DNA of 64,000 nucleotides from Pedobacter sp. MC2016-15 (GTDB lineage Bacteria; Bacteroidota; Bacteroidia; Sphingobacteriales; Sphingobacteriaceae), in contig NZ_JAPIVS010000005.1 in assembly GCF_026239695.1 (NCBI RefSeq), positions 372,001 to 436,000 on the forward strand, given 5' to 3'. A model generated the notes under the pieces. The model worked only from the letters and a program-made list of their open reading frames with translations, was not told the DNA's origin and made no database searches. A program made the translations under genes and the position numbers. Below, one piece after another: positions 42,988 through 52,139 of this stretch. The first letter of the stretch is position 1; each line of letters starts with the position of its first letter.

Positions 42988-45186
42988 TTGAAAACAGATC
43001 TCTTCCTTGTTACTCCACCATTTACCCAACTGAATACTCCGTATCCGGCTACAGCTTATATCAAAGGTTTTTTAAATACCAAAGGTATTTCGTCAACGCA
43101 GGCAGACCTGGGGATAGAGGTGATCCTGGCTTTGTTTTCAAAGCAGGGACTGGAAGAGCTTTTCCGGTACACAGACCAGCATGCCGGACATCCGATGAGC
43201 CAGAATGCGAAAAGGATCTATGCACTGAGGGATGAGTATATCAAAACTATCGATGCCGTGATTCCCTTTCTGCAGGGTAAAAACCCCACTCTGGCTTTGC
43301 AGATCTGCCAGGAAGATTACCTGCCAGAGGCTTCGCGCTTTGCGGAGCTGGATGAACTGGACTGGGCTTTTGGCTCCATGGGAACCCAGGACAAGGCTAA
43401 ACACCTGGCGACCCTGTACCTGGAGGATATCTCAGATTTTATCATTGAGTGTGTCGATCAGAATTTTGGGTTCAGTCGCTACGCCGAGCGATTAGGCCGC
43501 AGTGCAAATTCTTTTGATGAGTTGTACCTTGCATTAAATCAGGAGTATACTTACATGGATCAGATCCTGATGCGCATCCTGGAGGAGAAACTTGCAGTCG
43601 TTCAGCCAAAAATATTCCTGATCTCTGTTCCATTCCCCGGAAATCTGTATGCTGCCTTCCGCGGTGCGCAATATGTGAAAAGAAATTACCCGGAGATCAA
43701 AATCGCGATGGGGGGCGGTTTTGCAAATACGGAGCTGCGCTCGGTTTCTGATCCCAGGGTTTTCGAGTTCTTTGATTTTATTTCTCTGGATGACGGGGAG
43801 TTACCTGTCGAGCTGATCTGTAATGCGGTGCTCAAAGGCGGGGAGTTTAACCTCTACAAGAGAACCTTTATGCTGGAAAACGGAGCGGTGACGTACAGAA
43901 ACGATGCTTTGAGAAGTGATTATAAACAGTCTGATGTGGGCACGCCGGATTACAGTGACCTGAAACTGGACCAGTATATTTCGGTGATTGAAATCGTTAA
44001 CCCTATGCACAGGATGTGGAGCGATGGCCGCTGGAACAAGCTCACGATGGCGCATGGTTGCTACTGGGGCAAATGTACCTTCTGTGATATCTCGCTTGAT
44101 TATATCAAAGTATATGAACCTGTTGCAGCTAAACAGATCGTAGACAGGATCGAAGACCTCATCAAAAATACCGGACAGAATGGTTTTCACTTTGTGGATG
44201 AGGCCGCACCGCCGGCACTGATGCGCGAGGTGGCACTGGAGATCTTACGCAGAAAGATCTCTGTGAGCTGGTGGACGAACATTCGGTTTGAGAAAAGCTT
44301 TACCGGGGATCTTTGTCTGCTGCTGAAAGCTTCAGGATGTATCGCGGTGTCAGGTGGTCTGGAAGTGGCCTCCGACCGCCTGCTGAAGCTGATCGACAAA
44401 GGGGTTTCTGTAGAACAGGTGGCGCAGGTGACGCGTAACTTTACCGAAGCAGGGGTGATGGTACATGCCTATCTGATGTACGGCTATCCTACACAAACCA
44501 TCCAGGAAACCGTAGACAGCCTGGAAATGGTGAGGCAGCTGTTTAAAGCAGGGGTGTTACAGTCCGGTTTCTGGCACCAGTTTGCCATGACCGCGCATAG
44601 TCCTGTGGGTTTGTATCCCGAGAAATTCGGCGTCGTGAAAGAAACGGAGGTGATCGGAACTTTTGCAAATAATGATCTCAATTATATCGATAAAACAGGG
44701 ATCAACCACGACCAGTTCAGCTTCGGCTTAAAGAAATCGCTATTTAACTTTATGCACGGCATCTGTATCGATTACAAGTTGCAGGACTGGTTTGATTTCA
44801 AGATCCCTAAAGTAACTATCCCTGCCGATTTTATTGAGCAGGCACTCCGGGGACAGAGTAAATTTGATACGAAAGCTACTGCCAAAATTGTCTGGCTGGG
44901 TGGTCAGCCTGATCAGGAAAGTTTTGTAAAGTATAAAAAAGGGAAGGGCATTGATATGATCAACCTGACCTTTCATCATAAAAAAGAAACTTTTGATATC
45001 CAGACCAGCAAAGCCGAAGCCAGATGGCTCTGTATGATGCTGCAGAAAATCAGTGTCTCCAATGTTAAGGTTCTCAGTTTCCAGGAGATCAAAGCTGATT
45101 ACGAAAATCAGATGCCACACTTCGAATTGTTCTGGTACTCAGAACCGGTAAATACCCTGCGGGATTTCGGTCTGCTGGTGTTATAA
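42988..45186 (+). CDS. B12-binding-domain radical SAM protein
   Basis: A 732-residue protein if it starts at TTG 42988, which gives MKTDLFLVTPPFTQLNTPYPA, the usual opening of this family; no ATG is available near the N-terminus. Residues 1 to about 290 include the cobalamin-binding-like Rossmann region (PKIFLISVPFPGNLYAAFRGAQYVK, MGGGFANTEL). The radical SAM cluster motif is C358, C363 and C366 in HGCYWGKCTFCDI, a C-x4-C-x2-C spacing, one residue longer than canonical. GHFVDEAAPP-like and SGGLEVAS segments follow the barrel. Reaction unknown. The gene stands alone after the efflux terminator. Confidence 0.82.
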   Translation: MKTDLFLVTPPFTQLNTPYPATAYIKGFLNTKGISSTQADLGIEVILALFSKQGLEELFRYTDQHAGHPMSQNAKRIYALRDEYIKTIDAVIPFLQGKNPTLALQICQEDYLPEASRFAELDELDWAFGSMGTQDKAKHLATLYLEDISDFIIECVDQNFGFSRYAERLGRSANSFDELYLALNQEYTYMDQILMRILEEKLAVVQPKIFLISVPFPGNLYAAFRGAQYVKRNYPEIKIAMGGGFANTELRSVSDPRVFEFFDFISLDDGELPVELICNAVLKGGEFNLYKRTFMLENGAVTYRNDALRSDYKQSDVGTPDYSDLKLDQYISVIEIVNPMHRMWSDGRWNKLTMAHGCYWGKCTFCDISLDYIKVYEPVAAKQIVDRIEDLIKNTGQNGFHFVDEAAPPALMREVALEILRRKISVSWWTNIRFEKSFTGDLCLLLKASGCIAVSGGLEVASDRLLKLIDKGVSVEQVAQVTRNFTEAGVMVHAYLMYGYPTQTIQETVDSLEMVRQLFKAGVLQSGFWHQFAMTAHSPVGLYPEKFGVVKETEVIGTFANNDLNYIDKTGINHDQFSFGLKKSLFNFMHGICIDYKLQDWFDFKIPKVTIPADFIEQALRGQSKFDTKATAKIVWLGGQPDQESFVKYKKGKGIDMINLTFHHKKETFDIQTSKAEARWLCMMLQKISVSNVKVLSFQEIKADYENQMPHFELFWYSEPVNTLRDFGLLVL

Positions 45187-45278
45187 AGTAATGTTGCAAT
45201 AGTATTAACGAAGGGGCATTCCGATAAAATATCATAACGATTAGGAAAGATATTATAATACACATTAGTTTCTGATGC

Positions 45279-45286
45279 TAATTTTG
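45279..45286 (+). promoter_or_regulatory. Putative Bacteroidetes -7 element before susC2
   Basis: TAATTTTG matches the Bacteroidetes primary sigma -7 consensus TAnnTTTG exactly, 63 bp before the SusC start. A matching -33 TTG is not obvious at the right spacing, so this is tentative. Confidence 0.35.
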
Positions 45287-45348
45287 TGTGTTGACCAGAT
45301 ATAATTAATTCCTCAATTGACCTGAATATTAAAATCAATTCCCCGGGT

Positions 45349-48300
45349 ATGAAAAAACTTTATTTTCTTAGTCTTTTGGTATGCTGCATATCTTTTGCGC
45401 AGGCACAAACGCGTGCCCTGAGCGGAAGGGTACTGGATGCAGGAAACAGTGATCCTTTGATAGGTGCTACGGTAGCTGTACAGGGAACTGCCATCAGACA
45501 AGTGACCGACGTAAACGGAAAGTTTACGCTGAATGTGAGCAGCGGACAGAATGTGGTGCTGGTCATTAAATACATCGGCTATGCCGACCAGACGGTTACT
45601 TTTAACGGGAACGATCAGGATATTACCATCAAACTTGCCGCGCAGTCGAACGCCCTGGATGATGTGGTGGTGGTAGGTTTTGGAACAATGAAACGGCGCG
45701 ACCTGACGGGTGCTGTGGCGACAGTGAAAGCTTCAGACATCGTAAAAGCACCTACGCATAACGCGCTGGAAGCCATACAGGGACGCGCGCCAGGTGTGGA
45801 TATCACGCGTAGTACAGGAAACGCAGGTGCAGGCGTAAACATCCAGGTCCGTGGTACGAGATCCATACCCAATGCGCTGAACACCGCCGGAGGAATTAAC
45901 CCCAATGCGCCTTTACTGGTGGTGGATGGAGTACAAAATGGGGGTAGTATCAATAACATCAATCCCAATGATATCGAAAGCATCGAAGTGTTGCAGGATG
46001 CCGCATCAACGGCAATCTATGGATCACAGGGTGCCAACGGGGTAATCGTGGTGACCACAAAAAAAGGTGTTGCAGGTAAGGCAAAGATCTCCTACAATGC
46101 TTATTACGGGATCAATGGCTGGACAAAATTTCCAACTCCAAGATTAGGAGAGGACTACCTGACGCTGCGCCGGGAATCTTTCCGTGATGCAACAACAGGG
46201 GCAATCCCGGCAGATAACGTGGTTTTTACCAATGCCGGTGAGCTCGCCGCAGTGCAGGCCGGGCAGTTTGTGAACTGGATAGACCTGGCGACCAGAAACG
46301 GCAGGCAGCAGAGTCATACAGTGAGTGTCCGCGGGGGAAGTGAAAACACAAAAGCTTTTTTCTCCTTCGGTTATTTTAATGAAGAGGGTCAGCTGATCAA
46401 TAACGACTACAACCGCTACAATTTCCGCTATAACATTGACCACCGGCTAAACAGCTGGTTCAAAACAGGTATCGTAGGGCAGCTGGCATTCAGTAAGACC
46501 AATACGCGGCGCGATCCACTTTCCAATGCCTTAACGGCCATTCCTTTGGGCACGGCTTTTAATCCTGATGGTTCAATCAATACCTTTCCCATTGCCGGCA
46601 ATACCAGCACGATCAGTCCGATCACAGATCAGCGACCAGGTGCGGCAGTAGACCAGACTACAGGCAGTGAGATCAACGCGACGGCCTATGCCGAACTGGC
46701 ACCCATCAAAGGACTGACCTTCCGAAGTAACCTGGGAACCGTGCTGGGCAGCAACAGACGTGGCCAGTTTAACGACCCTTTCTCTTTGACACAGAATAAT
46801 GTGCGTTATTCGGCAGCTTCGGTGACGAATGCGAATTCGCGTTATTACAATTGGGATAACGTGCTGACTTACAACCATGAGATCAACAAACATAGTTTTA
46901 CGGCTACTGCGATTTCCAGCTATATCCACAGCGAAGTGGAAGAGGCCTATGCAGGGGGGATCCGGCAGGTGCTTTCCTCACAGTTGTGGCATAACCTTGC
47001 CGGAACGGAATCTACCAGCCGCACCACGACTTCGAGTTTTGTACGGTATGACCTGCTGGCGTATGCGGGTCGTCTGAATTATAGTTATGACGGAAAATAC
47101 CTTTTCCAGGGAACGATACGATGGGATGGGGCCTCGCGTTTAGCACCGGGCCATAAATGGGATTCCTTCCCTTCGGTATCTGCGGGATGGGTGATCAGCA
47201 GGGAGTCTTTCATGAAAGATATGAAGCTGATTGATAACCTGAAACTACGGGCCAGTTATGGGGTAACGGGTAATTCCACGATCAAACCTTATGATACGCA
47301 GAGTCTGCTGACTTCCATTCCGATGGGTTTTGGGGATGTTCCAGCTCCGGGGTATATCTTTAACGGAAATATCGTATCTCCGGATCTGGGCTGGGAGAAA
47401 TCTAAAACGATTGACATCGGTACGGATATCACGGCGTTTAAAAACAGGGTAACTTTGGGGGTCGACTGGTACCTGACGAAAACGTCTGACCTGCTGTACC
47501 CGCGGGCATTGCCACAATCTACGGGACAAGGTATTGTTTATCAAAACATAGCGTCGACGCAGAATAAGGGGGTAAATATTATCCTGACGACGGTCAATGT
47601 GCAGAACAAGGACTTCAAATGGTCTACCACGGCTACATTCTCGCAGAACAGTGAAAAGATCACCGGCCTGATTGACGGCCGCAATATTATCAATACGGAA
47701 GAAAACTCATTGCTGATCGGCTCACAGGTACAGTCGTACTATGTGTATAAAAAGATAGGTATCTGGCAGCAGTCTGATATGCCTATCACCACTACACTTA
47801 ACGGGGTACCTTTCAAACCGGGAGATATCAAAGTAGAAGATCTGAATGGCGATGGGATCATTGACATCAATAACGACCGTATGGTGGTGGGACATCAGCA
47901 GCCGAAATGGTTTGGCGGCTTGCAGAACACGTTTAACTACAAAGGCTTCGACCTGAATGTGTTCCTGATTGCACGTTACGGACAGACGGTGAAAGGGGAG
48001 TTTATCGGTCGGTATAACCCTTCCGCCGAAGCAAACGGACCGGCAAATTTCAACTACTGGACGATCAATAATCCCTCCAACGATTTCCCGCGTCCGGGCC
48101 GGGGTAGTCTGACGAATCAATATCCGAATACGTATACTTCCTTGTTATACATTGATGGTTCGTTCCTGAAGATCAAGAATATATCATTAGGTTATACTTT
48201 GGCAAAAAGCGTAACGGAGAAACTGAAGATCAGTACACTCAGGTTTTATGCAACAGCATCCAACTTATTTACGTATTCGAAAAATTCTTTGCTGAACGAT

Positions 48301-48378
48301 TACGATCCTGAACGTGGCGGTGCAGAATCATCGCCGCTGAGCAGACAATTGGTTTTTGGTCTAAACCTCGACTTCTAA
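45349..48378 (+). CDS. SusC/RagA-type TonB-dependent outer-membrane transporter 2
   Basis: A 1009-residue transporter with a signal peptide (MKKLYFLSLLVCC to AQAQ), a carboxypeptidase-like domain (ALSGRVLDAGNSDPLIGATV), the plug (GFGTMKRRDLTGAVATV, VLQDAASTAIYGSQGANGVI) and a barrel ending in LDF. It is clearly paralogous to SusC at 7318 (same segments KRRDLTG/KKRDLTG, and NDYDPERGG-like ends). No CAZymes, regulator or sigma/anti-sigma pair flank it, so its substrate cannot be inferred. Confidence 0.95.
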   Translation: MKKLYFLSLLVCCISFAQAQTRALSGRVLDAGNSDPLIGATVAVQGTAIRQVTDVNGKFTLNVSSGQNVVLVIKYIGYADQTVTFNGNDQDITIKLAAQSNALDDVVVVGFGTMKRRDLTGAVATVKASDIVKAPTHNALEAIQGRAPGVDITRSTGNAGAGVNIQVRGTRSIPNALNTAGGINPNAPLLVVDGVQNGGSINNINPNDIESIEVLQDAASTAIYGSQGANGVIVVTTKKGVAGKAKISYNAYYGINGWTKFPTPRLGEDYLTLRRESFRDATTGAIPADNVVFTNAGELAAVQAGQFVNWIDLATRNGRQQSHTVSVRGGSENTKAFFSFGYFNEEGQLINNDYNRYNFRYNIDHRLNSWFKTGIVGQLAFSKTNTRRDPLSNALTAIPLGTAFNPDGSINTFPIAGNTSTISPITDQRPGAAVDQTTGSEINATAYAELAPIKGLTFRSNLGTVLGSNRRGQFNDPFSLTQNNVRYSAASVTNANSRYYNWDNVLTYNHEINKHSFTATAISSYIHSEVEEAYAGGIRQVLSSQLWHNLAGTESTSRTTTSSFVRYDLLAYAGRLNYSYDGKYLFQGTIRWDGASRLAPGHKWDSFPSVSAGWVISRESFMKDMKLIDNLKLRASYGVTGNSTIKPYDTQSLLTSIPMGFGDVPAPGYIFNGNIVSPDLGWEKSKTIDIGTDITAFKNRVTLGVDWYLTKTSDLLYPRALPQSTGQGIVYQNIASTQNKGVNIILTTVNVQNKDFKWSTTATFSQNSEKITGLIDGRNIINTEENSLLIGSQVQSYYVYKKIGIWQQSDMPITTTLNGVPFKPGDIKVEDLNGDGIIDINNDRMVVGHQQPKWFGGLQNTFNYKGFDLNVFLIARYGQTVKGEFIGRYNPSAEANGPANFNYWTINNPSNDFPRPGRGSLTNQYPNTYTSLLYIDGSFLKIKNISLGYTLAKSVTEKLKISTLRFYATASNLFTYSKNSLLNDYDPERGGAESSPLSRQLVFGLNLDF

Positions 48379-48396
48379 ACATTAATACTAAACTGT

Positions 48397-50139
48397 ATGA
48401 ACAGGAATTTATATAAACTCGCGGGTATCAGCTTATTTACGCTGTCGATGCTGTCCTGCACAAAAAATCTGAATGAATATAACCCTGGTGGTGCCACTTC
48501 TGATGCGACATGGACGACTCCTGAGGGCTTCGTAACCGCTGTAAATGGTGCCTACCGCGAACAGCGCGCCTATTACGGAAAAGAAGACGGTACGCTGATA
48601 TCTGAAGGGGGAACGGATCTGTGGTTTACAGCCAACAAGATCAGCTTCGCGAATCAGGTAACGAAGTATACGGGTTTAACACCGGCATCGCCAAGCTCTG
48701 CAGGTACAATCTTCAGGCTGTTTTATCAGGCCATCAACTTATGTAATGCGGGAATCAACCGGATTGATGGTGCCGGGTTTACTGACCAGGCTGACAAAAA
48801 CCGGCGACTGGGGGAGCTGCGTTTCCTGCGCGCTTTCTATTACTGGCATATCGTGGAGCAGTTTGGGGGTGTGAACTTGCGGACTACAGAAACGCAGACT
48901 GTGGAGCTCACTGCCACAAGAAGTTCTGTCAGTGCTTTTTACGACCTGATTATAGGGGATCTCAAATTTGCGGCTGATAATCTGCCGAATGCGAGTTTCT
49001 GGGGTGCTGAATATAGCAGGGCTTCCAAAAAATCTGCCTTGGGAATGCTGGCCAGGGCCTATCTGTCAAGGGCATATTATGCCAATGGCGCCGAACGCAC
49101 GGATTACTTTACACTGGCCAGGACTACAGCAAATGATGTGATCGCGCGTAAGGGCGAGCTGGGTACAGATCTTTGGGCATCCCCGGCAGAGCTCTGGAAC
49201 TTTGCCAATAACAGGAACAACAAGGAGGCGCTGTATATCATCAGTAATTCCACGAATGTGCAGCTGGATTATGACCTGAATGCCAACCGGCTGCATGCCT
49301 GGTATCTTACCACGTACAGCGGCAGACCGGGACTGGTGAGGAGTCTTGCCTATGGTTTCGACGGACAAAAACGTCTGCAGCCGACACGTTACCTGCTGAA
49401 CTTATTTAATGAACAGGCAGACAGCCGATATGCAGCTTCATTTCAGGAAACATGGACAGCAAACAATGCATTTACCTGGACGGCAGCCAATGCCACAACT
49501 TTTGGTAAAGCTGCTTCGGTAGCAGGTGCTACCATGGTGCCGGGAATCAGCAGGGCGATGGAGATTACAAAGCAGGTGGTGGCCGACAAAGCGACGCGGC
49601 CCTGGGTCCTTTATGATATCAACGATTTGTACAATGCCAATGGCACGATCAAATCGCTCACGGATTTTGTACCACTTAAGAAATTCCTGGATGGCAGTCG
49701 CACAGCGGTTGATGCCCAGCCGGGTTTTGCAGACATCATGGTGATCCGCCTCGCGGAAATGTACCTGATCTCTGCAGAAGCCGAGTTTCAGTTGGGGAAC
49801 TTCGCGGGTGCTGCCACGCAGCTGAATGTTTTGCGGACACGTGCCGCCATAAAAACACCGGTGAACCAAACAGCGGCGATGCAGACCAGCGCCGCAGAGG
49901 TTCAGACCGGGGGGATCAACTTTATTCTGGATGAGCGTGCCCGTGAGCTTTGTGGAGAACACTTGCGCTGGTACGACCTGAAACGGGTGCTTGGGGGCGA
50001 CCAATTCGTATCCCGGATCAAGCTGGGTAATCCTGACATTACTGATGTACAGCCTTTTCACCGCTTAAGGCCGGTGCCACAGGTGGAGCTGAATGCGCTG
50101 ACCAATGGTGCAGAGTTTGGACAGAATGCCGGCTACTGA
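48397..50139 (+). CDS. SusD/RagB-type substrate-binding lipoprotein 2
   Basis: A 580-residue surface lipoprotein 18 bp after its SusC partner. The signal peptide has a lipobox MLSC (MNRNLYKLAGISLFTLSMLSC). LGELRFLRAFYYWHIVEQFGG and LDERARELCGEHLRWYDLKRVLGG are the family signatures, matching those of the SusD at 10301. The stop overlaps by 7 bp the 3' end of the convergent alpha/beta hydrolase. Confidence 0.95.
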   Translation: MNRNLYKLAGISLFTLSMLSCTKNLNEYNPGGATSDATWTTPEGFVTAVNGAYREQRAYYGKEDGTLISEGGTDLWFTANKISFANQVTKYTGLTPASPSSAGTIFRLFYQAINLCNAGINRIDGAGFTDQADKNRRLGELRFLRAFYYWHIVEQFGGVNLRTTETQTVELTATRSSVSAFYDLIIGDLKFAADNLPNASFWGAEYSRASKKSALGMLARAYLSRAYYANGAERTDYFTLARTTANDVIARKGELGTDLWASPAELWNFANNRNNKEALYIISNSTNVQLDYDLNANRLHAWYLTTYSGRPGLVRSLAYGFDGQKRLQPTRYLLNLFNEQADSRYAASFQETWTANNAFTWTAANATTFGKAASVAGATMVPGISRAMEITKQVVADKATRPWVLYDINDLYNANGTIKSLTDFVPLKKFLDGSRTAVDAQPGFADIMVIRLAEMYLISAEAEFQLGNFAGAATQLNVLRTRAAIKTPVNQTAAMQTSAAEVQTGGINFILDERARELCGEHLRWYDLKRVLGGDQFVSRIKLGNPDITDVQPFHRLRPVPQVELNALTNGAEFGQNAGY

Positions 50140-51011
50140 TGCAGTTTTTTCAGAAAACTGTGTATCAGGTCCGTTACTTCATGGTGATATTCTTCGAGAA
50201 GAAAGTGCCCAGCGTCGAACAGATGCAGTTCGGCATCGGGCACATCTTTCTGATAAGCCAGGGCACCAGATCCGGGGAAGATTTTATCATTCCTGCCCCA
50301 GGTAATTAATACCGGCGGCTGATGGTCGCGCAGGTATTGCTGCCATTGCGGATAAAGCGGAAAATTGCTGCCGTAATCCGCAAACAGTATCCGCTGGATC
50401 GCTTTAATCCCGGGCTGCTCAAACTGAAAGTGATCCATAAAATAGCTGTCGGGACTAATCCTTTCCGGGTTTTTACTGCCATATACATATTGTTCCCTGA
50501 TGCCTTCCAGTGACATCATGTAATCGACCACGGCTTCCAGGCTGGCGGTCTCATTCGCGGCAGTAAGCTCACCTATCTTTTGTACATCAGGACCGATGCC
50601 TTCCAGATAAACATTGGCATTTTGTATGATCAGGGATTTGACCAGTTCCGGTCTTCTGCTGATGATTCTGAAACCAATGGGGCCACCATAATCCTGCATG
50701 TAAAAACTGATGGATCTGAGGTTGAGATGGTCTATAAACTTTTCCATGATGACCGCCAGATGGTCAAAAGAATAACTGAATAAAGAAGCTGAAGGTGCTC
50801 CACTGCATCCAAAACCAGGATAGTCGGGCGCTATCAAATGATAGTGTGGTGCCAGTTGTTCAATCAGGTTCCTGTACATGTGTGAGGAAGAGGGAAATCC
50901 ATGTAAAAGCAGGAGCAGGGGCTGCCGGGGATCACCGGCTTCCCTGTAGAAGATTTCTACATCTTCAATGAGGACTTTACGATAGTGTGTTTGCGTTTTG
51001 GTGCTGAGCAT
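50133..51011 (-). CDS. Alpha/beta hydrolase with Asp nucleophile (haloalkane dehalogenase/epoxide hydrolase type)
   Basis: A 292-residue cytoplasmic alpha/beta hydrolase. The nucleophile elbow reads YMQDYGGPIG with D107 in the position of Ser, as in haloalkane dehalogenases and epoxide hydrolases. The acid is D242 (GRNDKIFPG) and the histidine is H269 (DAGHFLLEE). The oxyanion segment is LHGFPSSS. It overlaps the upstream LysR gene by 35 bp, so the two are co-transcribed. A paralogue lies at 56457. The real substrate is unknown. Confidence 0.88.
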   Translation of the reverse strand: MLSTKTQTHYRKVLIEDVEIFYREAGDPRQPLLLLLHGFPSSSHMYRNLIEQLAPHYHLIAPDYPGFGCSGAPSASLFSYSFDHLAVIMEKFIDHLNLRSISFYMQDYGGPIGFRIISRRPELVKSLIIQNANVYLEGIGPDVQKIGELTAANETASLEAVVDYMMSLEGIREQYVYGSKNPERISPDSYFMDHFQFEQPGIKAIQRILFADYGSNFPLYPQWQQYLRDHQPPVLITWGRNDKIFPGSGALAYQKDVPDAELHLFDAGHFLLEEYHHEVTDLIHSFLKKLHQ

Positions 51012-51927
51012 AATTGATAGGGTTGGTTATTGAAATCCAGTTTTTGCTGATGATGTCTTCGAGTTGTTTTACTTCTTTGAGGTAGGAAGATTTCTTTTGC
51101 TTTCCAAAATGAAGTGTGTTCTCAATGGGATGGCTGTCCGGCCATGGCAATCGGATACTTCCATCGGTAAGGGCCCGACTGCAAAGGAAGTCGGGCACAA
51201 TTGCAAAGCCCTTATTGTGCGCAATGCAGCGCAATATCGATCCGAAATAAGGTAACACATAGGTTGGCCTGAACCTGGGCAAGGCGTTGAAGCTGGCCAT
51301 CCAGAACCTTTTCAGGTGCTCTGTATCAGCACCCGTAGCATACCAGGTCTGCAAAGCCAGCCAGTCCTTCAGCGCCTGGCGGTCGCCATTGCCCAAAAGT
51401 TCATCCAGTTCCCCGGTATCGGTCTGGCTCCCACAGATGAGCACCATCTTTTCTGTGGTAAATGGCTGATAATCTGCTTTCGACAGATTTCCAGTGCCCG
51501 AAGTAAGCACCAGGTCCAGCGCTCCACTATGCAGTTCCTGCAGCAGCTGTGCAGATTCACCAAACCTGGTTACCAGTTTAAAGGGCAGTTCCGAAACGTA
51601 AGGTTCCAGCGTATGCTGAAAGATCTCGAAGCCCATGCCGACGCTGATCGTAGGTTTTTCTACCCTCGACTTCCGGTGAAAGATCTGCTCGGCTTCTTCA
51701 AGTTTGTTCATATGGTCGACAATGAAATTGTAGAGCATCGTCCCTCGCTCTGTGGCCATCATTTTCCGGGTATCCCGCTCAAACAAGCGGTATCCTGTAT
51801 AGGTTTCGAGTGAACTGAGGTGCAGACTTACGCCGGGCTGCGAAATGAATAATACCTGTGCTGCCGCTGATAATGTCCCTGCTTCATAGATGACTTTAAA
51901 AGTCCTGTACCATTCCAAATTTAGCAT
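50977..51927 (-). CDS. LysR-family transcriptional regulator
   Basis: A 316-residue LysR-type regulator. The N-terminal winged helix-turn-helix is MLNLEWYRTFKVIYEAGTLS...ISQPGVSLHLSSLETYTG (residues 1-45), followed by the dimerisation helix and the substrate-binding domain. Its 3' end overlaps the hydrolase gene it precedes. It probably controls its own unit, but unusually from the same strand rather than divergently. Confidence 0.9.
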   Translation of the reverse strand: MLNLEWYRTFKVIYEAGTLSAAAQVLFISQPGVSLHLSSLETYTGYRLFERDTRKMMATERGTMLYNFIVDHMNKLEEAEQIFHRKSRVEKPTISVGMGFEIFQHTLEPYVSELPFKLVTRFGESAQLLQELHSGALDLVLTSGTGNLSKADYQPFTTEKMVLICGSQTDTGELDELLGNGDRQALKDWLALQTWYATGADTEHLKRFWMASFNALPRFRPTYVLPYFGSILRCIAHNKGFAIVPDFLCSRALTDGSIRLPWPDSHPIENTLHFGKQKKSSYLKEVKQLEDIISKNWISITNPINYAQHQNANTLS

Positions 51928-52055
51928 TGCTTTGATGAGTTAATGAGCGTAATGATTGAATGCTGCTCGTATAGTCAATTGCGTGCCAGAAAGTTAAGCC
52001 AGGAAAATTGTTATGGTAAGAGCTATAAGTTGTTGAATAACAATGCTGTCAGGAG

Positions 52056-52080
52056 CCGATTGGCGGATAGCGGCAATCGG
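52056..52080. terminator. Inverted repeat downstream of the response-regulator gene
   Basis: CCGATTG and CAATCGG flank an 11-nt spacer, about 60 bp beyond the stop of the sigma54-activator gene in its direction of transcription. No T-tract, so a factor-independent terminator is uncertain. The same 212-bp gap must also hold the LysR promoter. Confidence 0.4.
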
Positions 52081-52139
52081 GGCCTACGAAAATATCGGAT
52101 AATGCTGGTCTTAACTCCGAAGATTTCAGAGTTTGCTCA

